Source of the DNA: Riptortus pedestris
Taxonomy: Eukaryota > Arthropoda > Insecta > Hemiptera > Alydidae
Assembly: GCA_019009955.1 (NCBI GenBank)
Contig: CM032230.1
Span: forward strand, 20,877,501 to 20,941,500
Direction of reading: 5' to 3'
DNA: 64,000 nt
Shown piece by piece: positions 42,897 through 54,225 of this stretch. The position numbers and the translations under genes were made by a program. Under the pieces are notes generated by a model that was not told where the DNA came from, made no database searches, and was given only the letters and a program-made list of their open reading frames with translations. Positions within the stretch are counted from its first letter, which is position 1. Each line of letters starts with the position of its first letter.

Positions 42897-43020
42897 TAAA
42901 AAAGGGGCCGCGCTAACTAAGCAGGATTCCCACGTGTAATAAGAACAATATTTAGTATTTAGGCTTCAAATAAAGTGCTTCATAATAAACAGCAAATATC
43001 AGTTATTAATCAACACACAT
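42897..43020 (+). mobile_element. Family H 5' fragment (H-a)
   Basis: GGGGCCGCGCTAACTAAGCAG, CCCACGTG, AACAATATTTAGTATTTAGGC and AAAGTGCTTCATAATA, cut off after 120 bp, just before the next H copy. Confidence 0.8.
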
Positions 43021-43025
43021 TGAAA

Positions 43026-43389
43026 AAAAGTCCGTCACGCTGGGGCTGCGTAAACTAAGCAGATTTCCCATCTGAAGTTTTACAATAGAGAAATCTGCAT
43101 ACTGGTAACACAACACCACCGAGATTAAATACAAACGGTAATGAGAAATCTTTCAGTTAATTGAAATAAATTCCCAACTGAAACGGCTTCTGAATTGTAA
43201 GAATAATTTATATTTTAATAACTCAAATTTTAGTAGTTCAAGAACTAAAGAAGGGTGTGGGGGTGTATGAAAAGAACGTATTTGCATAAATCTCACAAAG
43301 TAACGAAGGTAAGGTAAGGTTAGAAAAGACACGTAAGGTTAGTAGAAGATTCCACCTGAGGCGAGCAGTTATATCTATCTATCTGTATG

Positions 43390-43450
<61 letters not shown>

Positions 43451-43572
43451 GAAAGGACCTCATTTTCGTCATCTCCTGGGTAGGATCGATGGACATTTGA
43501 AAACATTTTTCGAAAATCGCATCAGGAGTACGGCCTCAATAGCTGATTTCCCTTCTTGGAAATCTGCTAAAA
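43026..43572 (+). mobile_element. Family H copy (H-c), termini intact, middle deleted
   Basis: 5' AAAAGTCCGTCACGCTGGGG (hairpin one mismatch), the H-c block to AGGTTAGTAGAAGATTCCACC, then direct passage into a (TA)n tract of about 50 bp (43396-43444). The body between is deleted. The 3' palindrome is GATTTCCCTTCTTGGAAATC, then TGCTAAAA. Confidence 0.92.
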
Positions 43573-44023
43573 TAGATACTGGTGAGGTCAAGATAAGCGG
43601 GAAATGGACAATGTGCCAATAATAATGTAATAAAAAATGCTGTAACAAATCAACCCTGTCTCTGGAGCACGTATCCCTAAAAAAAAGGTGGATCTAAACG
43701 AAATATGAGGAATCTCGCCACAATGCAGGCTGAATAATAAGATTTGAAATTCGGGCGTATAAGTGCACAGAAGAAAAAACCAACTTGTAACACCAAGGGC
43801 AGCGGATCCCATCAAACGAGAGAGAAGGAGGGAACAAAAAGGGCATCAACAACGAGAACAAAGAATTGGCGCACATTAACGTCTCTATTAACTAACATTT
43901 GCACATACAAATTCTGCTTCATTTCACGCAAGTGTTAGTAGAATAAAATAGTAGGCAGAGAGCGGAGAAAGGGCAATTCCTAAATAGAGAAAACCCACAA
44001 TAGGTTTTATACTCAACAAATAA
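43573..44023. other. No gene recognised
   Basis: Three overlapping short frames on both strands (43588-43938) show no recognisable protein; unique sequence. Confidence 0.45.
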
Positions 44024-44439
44024 AAAAGTCCGTCACGCAGGGGGTACGTAAACTAAGCAGATTTCCCACGTGAAGTTTTATAATAGAGAAATTTCAGAAT
44101 AGAGAGTCACACAGTTACGGGACGGGCCCGAACTAGCTCTTGACGGAAACTCACGACTAGACCCAAAGTTAGCCGAACTCATCTCAGAAGCTAAAAACAG
44201 AAAAATGCAAATATCTCGGTTAATATTCAAGATACAAAATAAATGTATATAACATTATTATAGTAAATTGAATTTGCAATAAGATTGCCTCTATATCTTT
44301 TTTCGATCCGACGTACAGTAATGGAGATATTTCGAATTTTCGAAAATCCTCCCCTATAAACCCCCCCCCCCCCCACTGGTCCGATTTCAGCCATTAACGA
44401 ATTTGATCTTTATTTTTTGCAAAAACGTTTAAATATCGA

Positions 44440-44495
<56 letters not shown>

Positions 44496-44617
44496 GAACG
44501 AACCTCATTTTTGACATCTCCTGGGTAGGATCGATGGACATATGAAGAAATTTTTCGAAACTCGCGTCATGAGTACGACCTCAATAGCTAATTTCCCTTA
44601 AGGGAAATCTGCTAAAA
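44024..44617 (+). mobile_element. Family H copy (H-b), full length with long C run
   Basis: AAAAGTCCGTCACGCAGGGGG start; the hairpin has lost two pairs. The C-rich block has expanded to about 14 C (44362-44375). The TA tract (44441-44491) replaces the segment containing ACCGCTAGAGCGGT. Ends CTAATTTCCCTTAAGGGAAATC and TGCTAAAA. Confidence 0.93.
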
Positions 44618-44943
44618 GGAGAAAAAATTGATAGCCTCTCACAAACAAGAATCCTACATACTAATAATAAATATATATATTGAACCTAAAATAACGAACA
44701 CATTCTATAACCCTTTGGTGTAGCAAAAAGTGAACAAAACAGATACTTAAGAACGTCACCTTATTATTTTATTGTTTTCTCATTTAATAAGAAGCCGATG
44801 ACAAGAAGACTTAATTACTTTTGCCGAACTAGGATTGACTGGAAAAATATATAGCCGACCAAAATTAGAACCAAATGGACGTTAATACATAAAAAAAAAT
44901 CTCGTTGAACATGAGATTCGTAGATATAGAAACCCAAGTATAA
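44618..44943. other. No gene recognised
   Basis: AT-rich unique sequence. Confidence 0.45.
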
Positions 44944-45520
44944 AAGTTCGGCTCGCAGGGGTTGCGTAAACTAAGCAGATTTCCCACGTGAAGTTTTACA
45001 ATACAGAAATTTTCCAGTTAATTTTAATAAGCTCCCAACGGAAACGGCTTCTAAATTGTAAAGAAATAAGTCCGCCAACCACTCAGAGCTGAACAGATAG
45101 ATAGACATATTTTTCACCGGACAAAAAAAAACAATATTAACTTTAAATAAAACATCATAACTTTATTACAAACTATTTACTATATCTAGTACTACAATTT
45201 ATAATGAATTAAAATAATTTATATTTTGATAACTCAAATTTTAGTCGTCAAAGAATTAAAATTTAGGGAATTTAGAATTTAAGGGGGAGGGATCAACACA
45301 ACGTATTTTGCACATATCTCACTAGTAAAAGCTTCGTGCCACTGAAGCAATTTCACTAGGGCCGAACCGGTTATGAAAAAAGCCAATATAATTTTTGGCG
45401 GAATCTCATGAACAATACCGACAATAGCCGATCTCATCTCGTCCGTTATCCTCAAACACTTAATAAATTTTTCTAAAAACGCGTCATGAGTACAACATAA
45501 ATAGCTGATTTCCCTATAGG
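44944..45520 (+). mobile_element. Family H copy (H-c or H-d), internally deleted
   Basis: AAAGTTCGGCTCGCAGGGGTTGCG 5' end, then TTTTACAATACAGAAATTTTC. The long 5' domain ends at ACACTTAATAAA, followed at once by TTTTTCTAAAAACGCGTCATG, so the whole central body and TA tract are missing. The 3' end is TGATTTCCCTATAGGAGC. Confidence 0.82.
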
Positions 45521-46520
45521 AGCAGTGCAAACAATGCATATATCCTACGCTACGGATCAGACACTATCTGTTCATTTTATAGTATTTTGGGAAATAAGAA
45601 GCAATTCCATACAGTGTAGGAAAGGTAAGCTGGACACGTGATGTGTAGTGTATTTATATATATATATATATATATATACAAATATACATATAAAAAAAAA
45701 AACTGCTAATAGACCGCTACCTCTTAGGTGATACTCAGATTTCTCAAGTACGCTGGACAACATTTATTTTCTGTTTCCCTTGGAGGAGACGAAAAGGATT
45801 AGTTAGAGACAACTTGTATAAGACAATGTAAGCAAATGTGAAACGGATTGTAAATACAGATGTCTCAACAGTTTGTAGAGAATTCACGATCGGTAATATG
45901 ATTTTACGATCAAACTCATGATTACGGAGAAATATTAAATTCTCAATTCAAACCCCTCTTCTAACTTCCTTCTCTCTTTTGTTTTATCATTCTCATACAT
46001 TGCCGAACAAAATCTTTAGTTTTGCATGAATCGGTTAAATATCGAGTCTGATATTATTCATTAATCAAATAAAAATGATCTAGTCTTCAACTTAGAATTA
46101 TAAAATCTGCTAGCAAAACCCTCCCAATTATAACTTCCAACCCCCCACTCTTTGTCATAATTCATCGTTTGATGAATGCATTTCCATTCAAATCCCATAC
46201 ACCTTCCAACACGAGATCACCTGATATTAAATGGAAAAATAATGGAGATTTATCTTGTATACTCACGTGGAATTGGAACAATATCAAAACATTTTTGGCT
46301 TGGGCAACCATTTGTTGTCCATTTGTTCACTTTTAACTTCTCAAACACCTAACAGAATTTTATTACACTGATTTGCTAAGGCCATCTTTTCTCAGGAAAT
46401 ATTCAGAATTTCCAAGGCTTCACCGAATTTTGGGTGTTTTGGGTACATACATGTCTGGTGTATATAGCAAACATATGGAATTTGTTTTAGAGTATTTAAT
46501 ACTAAATGAAAAAATTATTA
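45521..46520. other. Mostly unique; decayed family H trace at about 45890-46080
   Basis: A short TA run at 45652-45677. 45890-46080 keeps only weak H-like order (GATTTTACGATCAAACTCATG, GAATCGGTTAAATATCGAGTC). Otherwise nothing recognised. Confidence 0.45.
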
Positions 46521-46657
46521 TAATTATTTATTAACGTCCACTTTTTGCAACTTAGGCTAATCGGGACGGGTTATCTACAGGTTACCACCCTTCTCTAGCC
46601 AGGGTGCGATTTTAGGACGTTATTTAATGAATTATTTAGTGACGAAATTCAATAAAT
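46521..46657 (-). mobile_element. Family S SINE, truncated and chimeric
   Basis: Reverse tail and body (TTATTAACGTCCACTTTTTGC to ACGTTATTTAATGAA, 46521-46630) flip at 46631 into the forward-orientation body ATTATTTAGTGACGAAATTC (46631-46657). The head is absent. Confidence 0.85.
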
Positions 46658-46699
46658 GAAAAAAGAGTACTAAATAATCCATCATCACTGTATAAAATA

Positions 46700-47238
46700 C
46701 AATTCCGTCACGAAGGAGGCTGTCATCTTGCATTTATCGCAAAACGTAAAAGTTCAATGAGAACAATATTTTGCATTTAGGCTTCAAGTACAGGGCTTCA
46801 TAATATAGCAGAGTATTGTTAATATGGCATGGGTAGGAGTGAAAATATCTCGGTTAATAATCAAGATAGTGAAAACACATATGTAACAATATTATAGAAC
46901 ATTACTTTTGCAATAAGATTGGTCCTATACAATTTTTCGATTCGACTCATAACAACGGGTATATTTCGAATTTTCAATATTCGAAATCCCACTACCCTCC
47001 CTCTGCTCTGATTTCAGCCGTTAACGAAATAGATCTTTCTTTTCACATAAAACCATAATATATCGAGTTTGGTAAATCTAAGATAACAACTGCGATCGCT
47101 AAAGCAGTAACAGACAGATTTGTATATATAATTTTGAATGGACTTCATTTTTGTCATCTACTAGATAGGATGGATTTCAAGAAATTTTTAAAAAAATCGC
47201 GTAATTATTTCAACCTCAATCACTGATTTCCATTAAGG
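46700..47238 (+). mobile_element. Family H copy (H-a), diverged
   Basis: TTCCGTCACGAAGGAGGCTG 5' end lacks the subterminal repeat. The body has GGGTAGGAGTGAAAATATCTC with a deletion and TTTTTCGATTCGACTCATAA. The 3' end is TGATTTCCATTAAGGG only. Confidence 0.82.
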
Positions 47239-47437
47239 GATTAAAATCGGCAGGCCATGATGAGTAATAACCACTACAGATGCTAATAAGGAAAATTCAG
47301 ATTCCTTAGTACAAGGAAACTTATGGAATAGCTGTTATAAAAGGTACACATAAAAGTAAGGTATTACACTTATAAGCACAGTACGTGTAACTACCAGATA
47401 TGCTCTGAGAGTGTTCATGTCCAGAAACAGTGATCAA

Positions 47438-47940
47438 TAGTCCTTCACACAGGAGCTGCGTAAACTAAACAGATTTCCCAAGTGAAGTTATACAATACAG
47501 AAATCTGCACAGTAGTACAGTAGTGGCAATGAGTCTCTAAACCATTTTCAAGGACCGTTACGGAAATGGCCGAACTAGCGATGGGCGGAAAGTCACGAAT
47601 CGAACCATCAGCCGATCTCATCTCGTCCGGTATCCCCACAAAGAATAAAATTGCAAATATATCGGTTAATATTCAAGATACAGAATAAATGGGCACGCCA
47701 ATATTTATAGTAAATTTAATTTCCAATATGATTGGTTCTATACAAGTTTTTGATCCGACGTAGTAATAGTAGTAGATATTTCGAATTTTCGAAATTCTCC
47801 CAACTAACCCCCCTATACTGGTCCGATTTCAGCCATTAATGAACTTAACATTTCTTTTTAAATAAAACGATTAAATGCCGAGTTTGGTAACGATTAAACA
47901 AAAACTGCGACCGCTAGAGTATTAACAAACACACACACAT

Positions 47941-47990
<50 letters not shown>

Positions 47991-48086
47991 TTGAACGGAC
48001 CACATTTTCGTCATCTCTTGGGTAAGTTCGATGGACATTTGAAGATTTTTTTTGAAAATCGCGTCATGAGTACGACCTCAATATCA
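47438..48086 (+). mobile_element. Family H copy (H-b) lacking the terminal palindrome
   Basis: AGTCCTTCACACAGGAGCTGCG start, complete body, GCGACCGCTAGAGTATTAACA, then a CA/TA compound tract (47931-47987). It stops after GTACGACCTCAATATCATTAA. Confidence 0.9.
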
Positions 48087-48089
48087 TTA

Positions 48090-48779
48090 AGTTACCAAAA
48101 CATTAGCTTTGGAGGAACAGGGCACATTAGGTGAGATATTGCGCTTATTCAGGCCAGCCTAGCTCGAATAAAACGTTTAAAAGCTCATATTAGAGGTTTT
48201 GAGATAAATAGCGACACATAAACGATTCACGTGAGAGATGTCACACACATTAAAGGATATACCAAAAAGGTTGAACACATGACAGTTATTCTGATAAGAC
48301 TGATGACGTTGAAAATACAGTATTAGATGATTGGAGATAAATAACCACATAAAGAAGGACATGGGACTGTACTATTTCACATATTCAGGGAAGTAAATAA
48401 GCTAGCTCCCGACTAAGCTTACTCCGAATATGGCTGATTCGGCCAAAAATAAATAAAGACATATAAACAATCTGATAGATATTAATTATAAGCCCAGCTC
48501 GAAAATAACGTTTAAAAGACCATAATTAGAGGTTTAGAGATAAATAGCAGCATAAAAGATGTAGATGAAAGTAAGGTATTTAGGGCCAGCTTCGGAATAT
48601 GCTATTCCAATACGCCTAAAAATCATATTAGGTATACCAAAACATAACAGAAGATAATATAAATAATAATTACGTTTATTTCAATAAGTCCAGTTCGTAA
48701 GTAACGTTAAAAATTCCATATTACAGGTTCTGAAATAAATAACCACATAAAAAGAACACATGAAATATATATATATATA
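48090..48779 (+). repeat. Degenerate repeat with ATAACGTTTAAAAG / AAATAACCACATAAA motifs
   Basis: Recurring order: (C)CAGCTCG(TA), ATAACGTTTAAAAG, CATATTAGAGGTTTTGAGATA, AATAACCACATAAA, AGGACATG. It is seen near 48160, 48500 and 48690, with outliers at 47260-47430, 49380-49440, 50640-50880 and 52090-52300. Spacing is irregular (about 190-340 bp). H copies, one P copy and TA runs interrupt it. Confidence 0.6.
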
Positions 48780-49328
48780 TACCCGGCAGACGTTGTTCTG
48801 CATATTTCAAGGATTAGGATATTAAATTTAATCATATTATGTTCAAAACAAAAGCTACTTTTAATAAAACAAAAACAATATTTTTTAAGTACCCGTTTGC
48901 CTAAAAACAAATAGAAAATGAAGTATGGCGATTTTTTTTATTCAGGTAACCCTTACCACTCCACCAATCATGGAAGAATAAATGCAAATTCACATACAGT
49001 TTTTTTAAGTTCTGTCCAATCGTTAGTGGCCAATAAAATTTGTTTTGTTAAATGCTCCCACTTTAGTTTTTTAGTGTATATCTCGTTTATACTTTGTTAT
49101 ACGACAAAGGTAAATATAACAAAGTTTACTCTAAATAGCAAAATAAACAACTTTTTTCCTGTGCATATTTGCCAAAAAACCGCCACTCCTGCTCCAACTG
49201 CCGACCTGACTTGTGACGCTAAACCATCCAAGGCGTCATCCAAACCCGTACAAAAAAATTCACTCAAATCGGTCCAGCTGTTTAGGAGTGCAGTGAGATA
49301 CACACGTACAATAGAATTATATATATAA
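48780..49328 (+). mobile_element. Family P element, short form
   Basis: Begins immediately after a TATATATA run with TACCCGGCAGACGTTGTTCTG. It contains GTACCCGTTTGCCTAAAAAC and one copy of the CGTTTATACTTTG module, and ends TCGGTCCAGCTGTTTAGGAG..ACGTACAATAGAATTATATATA. The frame at 48918-49328 runs across the element but is rich in Ser/Asn and has no recognisable domain. Confidence 0.72.
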
Positions 49329-49449
49329 AGGTAAACATATAAGAAAAAATGTTGATAGGCATTACAATTATTGAGACAATCCCAGCTCGTAGATAACGTT
49401 TTGTAATGAATCTGACATTGCATTACAATAAAACCCATTACTAAAGACC

Positions 49450-49882
49450 ATATATTTTACATTCTAAATAATGCCAGCACAAAGCAAATTAAGATTATTA
49501 TTTATAAATACTTAAATGTCTAGTTTTAACCTTTAAATAAGAGTTTTATCCAATTTGGATCACCATGTGCTCTCGTATTTTAGTAGATAACTCCCATGGA
49601 TTTTTATTAATTATTATTAGGATGAATTTCGATAATAATTTCCCGTTAAATACACTTTTTGAGCGAATTTTGATCGACGGGGGCGAAGTGTGAAATCGGC
49701 TATAAAATATTTTATAGCCTTTAGCTGTGGACGGGAGACCTTTGTCGGTGGGAGCTCAATAATCCTTCAGATTCAGCCTGCCTTAGCCAGACTACTTCTC
49801 GCCTGCACTATCTCTCAAAACAGCTAAGTGCTTTAATTGTAATCTAGTTTAAGTAGAGATAAGTATTCCCCTTTATATTATT
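49450..49882. other. No gene recognised
   Basis: Unique; 49680-49830 has moderate GC. Confidence 0.45.
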
Positions 49883-50487
49883 AAAAGTCCGTCACGCAGG
49901 GGCTGCGTACACTAAGCAGATTTCCCACGTGAAGGTTTACAATAGAGAAATCTGCCTAATAATAACAGTAGTAGGAAGGTATCTCTCGACCTATTCACGA
50001 GGGACGAATAGTTACCAAAACGGCCGCCAGAGCTATCGGCGGATAGTGCCGACCACACTCACAATGCAAATGCAAATATCTCGGTTAATATTCAAGATAG
50101 AGAATAAATGTATAGAACAATATTTATAGTAAATTTAATATGCAATAAGATTGATTCTATACACGTTTTCGATCCGATGCATATTAGCGGAGATATTTCG
50201 AATTTTTAAAAATCCCCACCTCTAGACCCCCCCTCCCACTAGTTCGATTTCAGCCATTAACGAACTTGATCTTTCTTTTTACATAAAACGCTTAAATATA
50301 AAGTTTGGTAACGATCAAACAAAAATTGCGACCGCTAGAGCGTTAACTGATATATATATAATTTTGAACGGACCTCAATTTCGTCATCTCCTGGGTAGGA
50401 TCGATGGACATTTGAGGAAATTTTTCAAAACTCGCGTCATGAGTACGACCTCAATAGCTGATTTCCCTTAAGGGAAATCTGCTAAAA
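49883..50487 (+). mobile_element. Family H reference copy (H-b), complete non-autonomous Helentron-like element
   Basis: The best-preserved copy. 5' end AAAAGTCCGTCACGCAGGGG with mini-hairpin CGCAG-ggg-CTGCG (49895-49907). Subterminal repeat AGCAGATTTCCC (49915-49926) recurs inverted as GGGAAATCTGCT (50472-50483). A perfect 20-bp palindrome lies at 50460-50479, and CTAA at 50482-50485. Internally: a CACGTG site, ATGCAAATATCTCGG, TTTTCGATCCGATGC, a C-rich block, ACCGCTAGAGCGTT beside a short TA run, then CATTTTCGTC-type 3' domain. Subterminal inverted repeats, end hairpins and an internal microsatellite match HINE elements (non-autonomous Helentrons). No Rep or helicase gene is in the window, so mobilisation in trans is inferred. 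A MITE with interrupted termini is the main alternative. Confidence 0.8.
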
Positions 50488-51089
50488 GGTGCCTCTTTAT
50501 TTTGATTATTATTTATTATTGGTGAATATTTCATTATAAATAAAAATATATATTTTTAAATTTTGAGTAGAGTCGATTCATGGTGAACCCTTCTTAAATT
50601 CTTGATTTGGTTGTGGGAATTATCATCTCTTAAAGCTTCCACTGCCTATCTCTGCAGCTTAAAAGGAAATATTAAAGGTTTTGATATAAACGACCACATA
50701 AAAGTCGCACAAGTTTTAATGAGAGGTAAGCACATCTGACAGCTGCCAACTATACTCTGAGATTAGTCATACGCTAAAATGATCATATATGATATACCGA
50801 AAAACAATATAAAAGTTATACATAAAGTGATAGACATAATACTTGTTCTGATAAGACCAGATTGTAGATAACGTTTAAAAAAGTCGTCACTCTGGGGCCG
50901 TACATTATCATGAGCCATTTCTCATATGGCGGTACAGCATACTTGAATACTGCATATTCTCTATTTCTATGTAAGAAACCTACGAGATGAAGAGGACGAC
51001 GAAGCGCGAATTGAAAGAACGAAGTAAGAATAACTTGATAAGTAATTGAGTACAAAAAAAAAAAAATAATAAAATACATAGAATGCTTG
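50488..51089. other. No gene; contains a trace of the 48-kb degenerate repeat
   Basis: 50640-50880 has TTTTGATATAAACGACCACAT and AGATAACGTTTAAAA, followed by an eroded H 5' tip (AAAAGTCGTCACTCTGGGGCC, about 50880-50935). The minus frame at 50816-51145 crosses these repeats. Confidence 0.5.
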
Positions 51090-51492
51090 TAGACCATCAA
51101 TAGCTTAACAAGATTGGTTCCATGACATGCAACGATTCGACTCATAATAACGGATATATTTCGAATTTTTGAAGCCCCCCACCCTCCTTTCTAAACGCCC
51201 TATTTCATTTTCGAATTCAACGATTACGAAATATGATCTTTAGTGTTGACAGAAAACCGCACAGCGTGTAAATAATAACTGTAAACAATATTTGGTAAAG
51301 AAGCTTGGATTAAAGTGATTTGTGACATAGCAGCTAATTGTTAATATGACATGAGAAGGATTGGGGATTATAGACAAATCATGTTTTCTATATAACAACA
51401 TTTATAGGTAATTTAAACGGAGATTTTTCGAATTTTTGACAACCCAGCACTGGTCAGATTTCTTGGAACGAACTTGATCTTTATTCTTATAT
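51090..51492 (+). mobile_element. Two nested family H internal fragments
   Basis: 51100-51260 holds ACAAGATTGGTTCCATGACAT and GATTCGACTCATAATAACGG; 51288-51492 holds ACAATATTTGGTAAAGAAGC, GAACTTGATCTTTATTC and others. Neither has ends. Confidence 0.68.
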
Positions 51493-52030
51493 AAAAGTCC
51501 GTCACGCAGGGGCTGCGTAAACTAAGCAGATTTCCCACGTGAAGTTTTACAATAGAGAAATCTGCCTAATAACAACTGTAGTAGTAAGAAACCTCTAAAC
51601 CTAAAACATTATTTAGGGCGTAATAACCCAGTAGTTTCTAGCCCCAAAAAACAGTTAACCTAACCTCTAAACCTATTCACGAGGGACGAATAGTTATGGA
51701 AACGGCAACCAGTCCGAACATAGCCTACTGGTGACCACACGCAGAATACAAATGCAAATATCTCGGTTAATATTCAAGATAGAGAAAAAATGTATATAAC
51801 AATATTTATAGTAAATTTAATTTGCAATAAGATTGATTCTGTACAATTTTTCGGTCCGACGTATAGTAACGGAGATATTTCGAATTTTCGAAAATCCTCC
51901 CCTTTAAACCCCCCTCCCACTGGTCAGATTTCAGCCGTTAACGAACTTGATCTTTTTTTTTACATAAAATGACTAAATATCGAGTTTGGTAACGATCAAA
52001 CAAAAATTGCGACCGCTAGAGCGGTAACAG

Positions 52031-52091
<61 letters not shown>
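51493..52091 (+). mobile_element. Family H copy (H-b) lacking the 3' domain, with a 70-bp insertion
   Basis: Perfect 5' end and hairpin. Within the 5' domain, CCTCTAAACCT is repeated on both sides of about 60 extra bases (51601-51662, CATTATTTAGGGCG..AACAGTTAACC), consistent with a small insertion and a 10-12 bp duplication. The body is complete to GCGACCGCTAGAGCGGTAACA and the TA tract (52036-52091). The 3' domain and palindrome are missing. Confidence 0.92.
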
Positions 52092-52092
<1 letters not shown>

Positions 52093-52516
52093 TCTTAAAG
52101 GAGCACATAAAAGTAACATGCACTCATTCAAATGATCACAGCTTGTAGTAATCTTATATGCTCTAAGAGTGCTGCTATGATAAAAAGATCATAATGGCTG
52201 AAGTGAAATACTAAATTATAGCCAAACATACAATAGGAAAGAAAGTAGTTCTGATTAGTCCAACGCGGCTACAGTTTAAACACAATAATAATATGAAGGT
52301 CAAAACATTTTACGGAGAAACACTTGGGGCATTGTGATAACTGATCACAAAAACCATGTACGTGAAAGTGTGATAACACATAAAACATAAGTTGATTATC
52401 ATGATTGAGAATTATAATTCAATATATTTTGCCTTACATCAACTCTTAACTAAAGAAGAGCAAAACCGTAACATCTGTTGAGTTTAAATTGATTTAATTA
52501 GCTTTTAACTACATTT
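52092..52516. other. Degenerate-repeat traces, no gene
   Basis: AAAGGAGCACATAAAAGTAAC and TTCTGATTAGTCCAACGCGG link it to the 48-kb degenerate repeat; otherwise unique. Confidence 0.45.
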
Positions 52517-52735
52517 TATTATTTATTTATTTATTAACGTCCACTTTTTACAACAACTAATCGGAACGGGTTATCTACAGGTTACTACCCTTTTCTAGCC
52601 AGGGTGGGATGTTATTTAATGAATTTCGTCACTAAATAATTTCCTTTGCCCAGGCAAGAATCGAACTCGCCACTCTAGGTTTACCATGTGAGATAAAGGT
52701 CAACGCTTTAACTCGCATGGCTAACCTGAGCCCCC
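52517..52735 (-). mobile_element. Family S SINE
   Basis: Tail TTATTTATTTATTAACGTCC, GGGTGGGATGTTATTTAATG with a short deletion, B box AAGAATCGAACTCGCC, head GGCTAACCTGAGCCCCC. TAACTACATTT (52506-52516) and TAATTACATTT (52737-52747) form an 11-bp target duplication with one mismatch. Confidence 0.94.
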
Positions 52736-53031
52736 TTAATTACATTTATAAATTTTAGTTGTAAGTGTTCTGCTTACGCCTCAATTTTATTTTAGTATAT
52801 GCTAATAATTCATTAAATTGTACATATTGCTAAAATGTATATAAACATAACCATACATGTAATATGCCATGTGGCAATGGAACATGTACTCTCATAGGCA
52901 TAAACGACTTCTAACAGGGTTACAAAGAGGAGAAAAATAAAATAGTAAGGTAACTATGTAGAGGAAATATATATAAAGACCATAGATTAAAAAATATGAA
53001 TAGACATTTTTTTAGCAAATTTCCATTGAGG

Positions 53032-53092
<61 letters not shown>

Positions 53093-53382
53093 GAATTTAC
53101 GTAATAATTAGGCTTATTACAAGTTGAATATAAGATGTTCATTAAATAATTCCATCTAATATAGATCTAAATATAAATTAAAATGAAAAAAAAAGTCAGC
53201 TTCATTGTCACATATTCTCTTTCAGGTTAAACAACAATAGAATATTTAAAGAAAAAATAAATACTTGAAATTTAATTTGATGTGAATGATAAATGCTCCA
53301 GTAAGATTTTTGTACTTTTCGAACTAAAAAAAAAAAAAAAAAAATAAGAAAAAAAAAATATAGGAAACCCGAAATTTATCTA
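52736..53382. other. AT-rich, no gene; contains (TA)n and A runs
   Basis: A TA run at about 53036-53087 is preceded by AGCAAATTTCCATTGAGG, perhaps an eroded H terminus. A-rich tracts at 53326-53360. Confidence 0.5.
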
Positions 53383-53479
53383 AAACGGAGCATCCATAGT
53401 ACTTCATTGGATATTTACAAAAAATCGAGTGTTGAGTACAGTTTCAAAAGCTGGTTTTCTTTAAGGGAAATATGCTAAA
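53383..53479 (+). mobile_element. Family H 3'-terminal fragment, diverged
   Basis: GAGTGTTGAGTACAGTTTCAA, then GGTTTTCTTTAAGGGAAATATGCTAAAA. Confidence 0.7.
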
Positions 53480-54225
53480 AAAAAAAAAAATAAAGAAAGA
53501 AAAAAGAGAAGTCAAATAGAGCCCGTCAAATAAAATATTATGGGAGATGGAAGAGGAGTTAATATCTGATTCAATCACCTAACTGGATTCAATCAAGTAA
53601 TGGAGGCTGCGAGGCTCCGGCTTTTCATTATTGAAGTAGTTTCAAATAAAAATCTCCATTTTTCAGCTCGGGCTCCAGCCATTCACAAGCAAAAATGGAG
53701 ATGAGATATAAAAAGTTCTTCTAAGTACAACCTCAGTTAATGGCAAATGTAGTAGGTTGGGATGAGTAGGAGAAGAAGGATCTGGCGCAAATAAATAAAA
53801 TATGCACATTATTTTATGTAAAAGCAATCAGTGAACATATAGTCAAAGTGAAATATGTCTCTTGGAATTGACCCTTTTTTTTCCTTATAGTAGTCCCTAT
53901 GAGGAATTATTTATTTGAAAACTTGCTCCATTGCCAAAGGACATATTACATGTATGATTATACTTAAATACATTTTTATTTTACAATATATACCCGTTAA
54001 TCAACTATCTAATAAAATATAGTATAAAAAATAATAAAATAAAATAAATTAATAAAGTATGATAATTACAAATAAGATTAACGAATGAAATGAAAAATAA
54101 AAACAAATTAATTAAAGTTAAACTCAACCTATGTTTAATTTGCGAAGGTAAATACAATAAAGTATAATTAAGTATACCCGAGGGTCAATGGTATTGACCC
54201 TTGGAATCAATAGCGTTTGCAAATA
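53480..54225. other. No gene recognised
   Basis: Unique AT-rich sequence with an A-rich opening; no open frame. Confidence 0.5.

Noticed and set aside
48918..49328. 136-codon frame, the longest in the window
   Set aside because: It spans the middle and 3' end of a family P element. Other P copies are not open in this frame, and the composition looks like translated non-coding DNA.
51599..51672. Insect telomeric repeat (CCTAA)n
   Set aside because: Only two adjacent CCTAAC-like units occur, within a small insertion; too short to mean anything.
52980..53095. Family H terminus beside the TA run at 53036
   Set aside because: Only AGCAAATTTCCATTGAGG resembles the family, and no other block follows in order; too weak to annotate as a copy.
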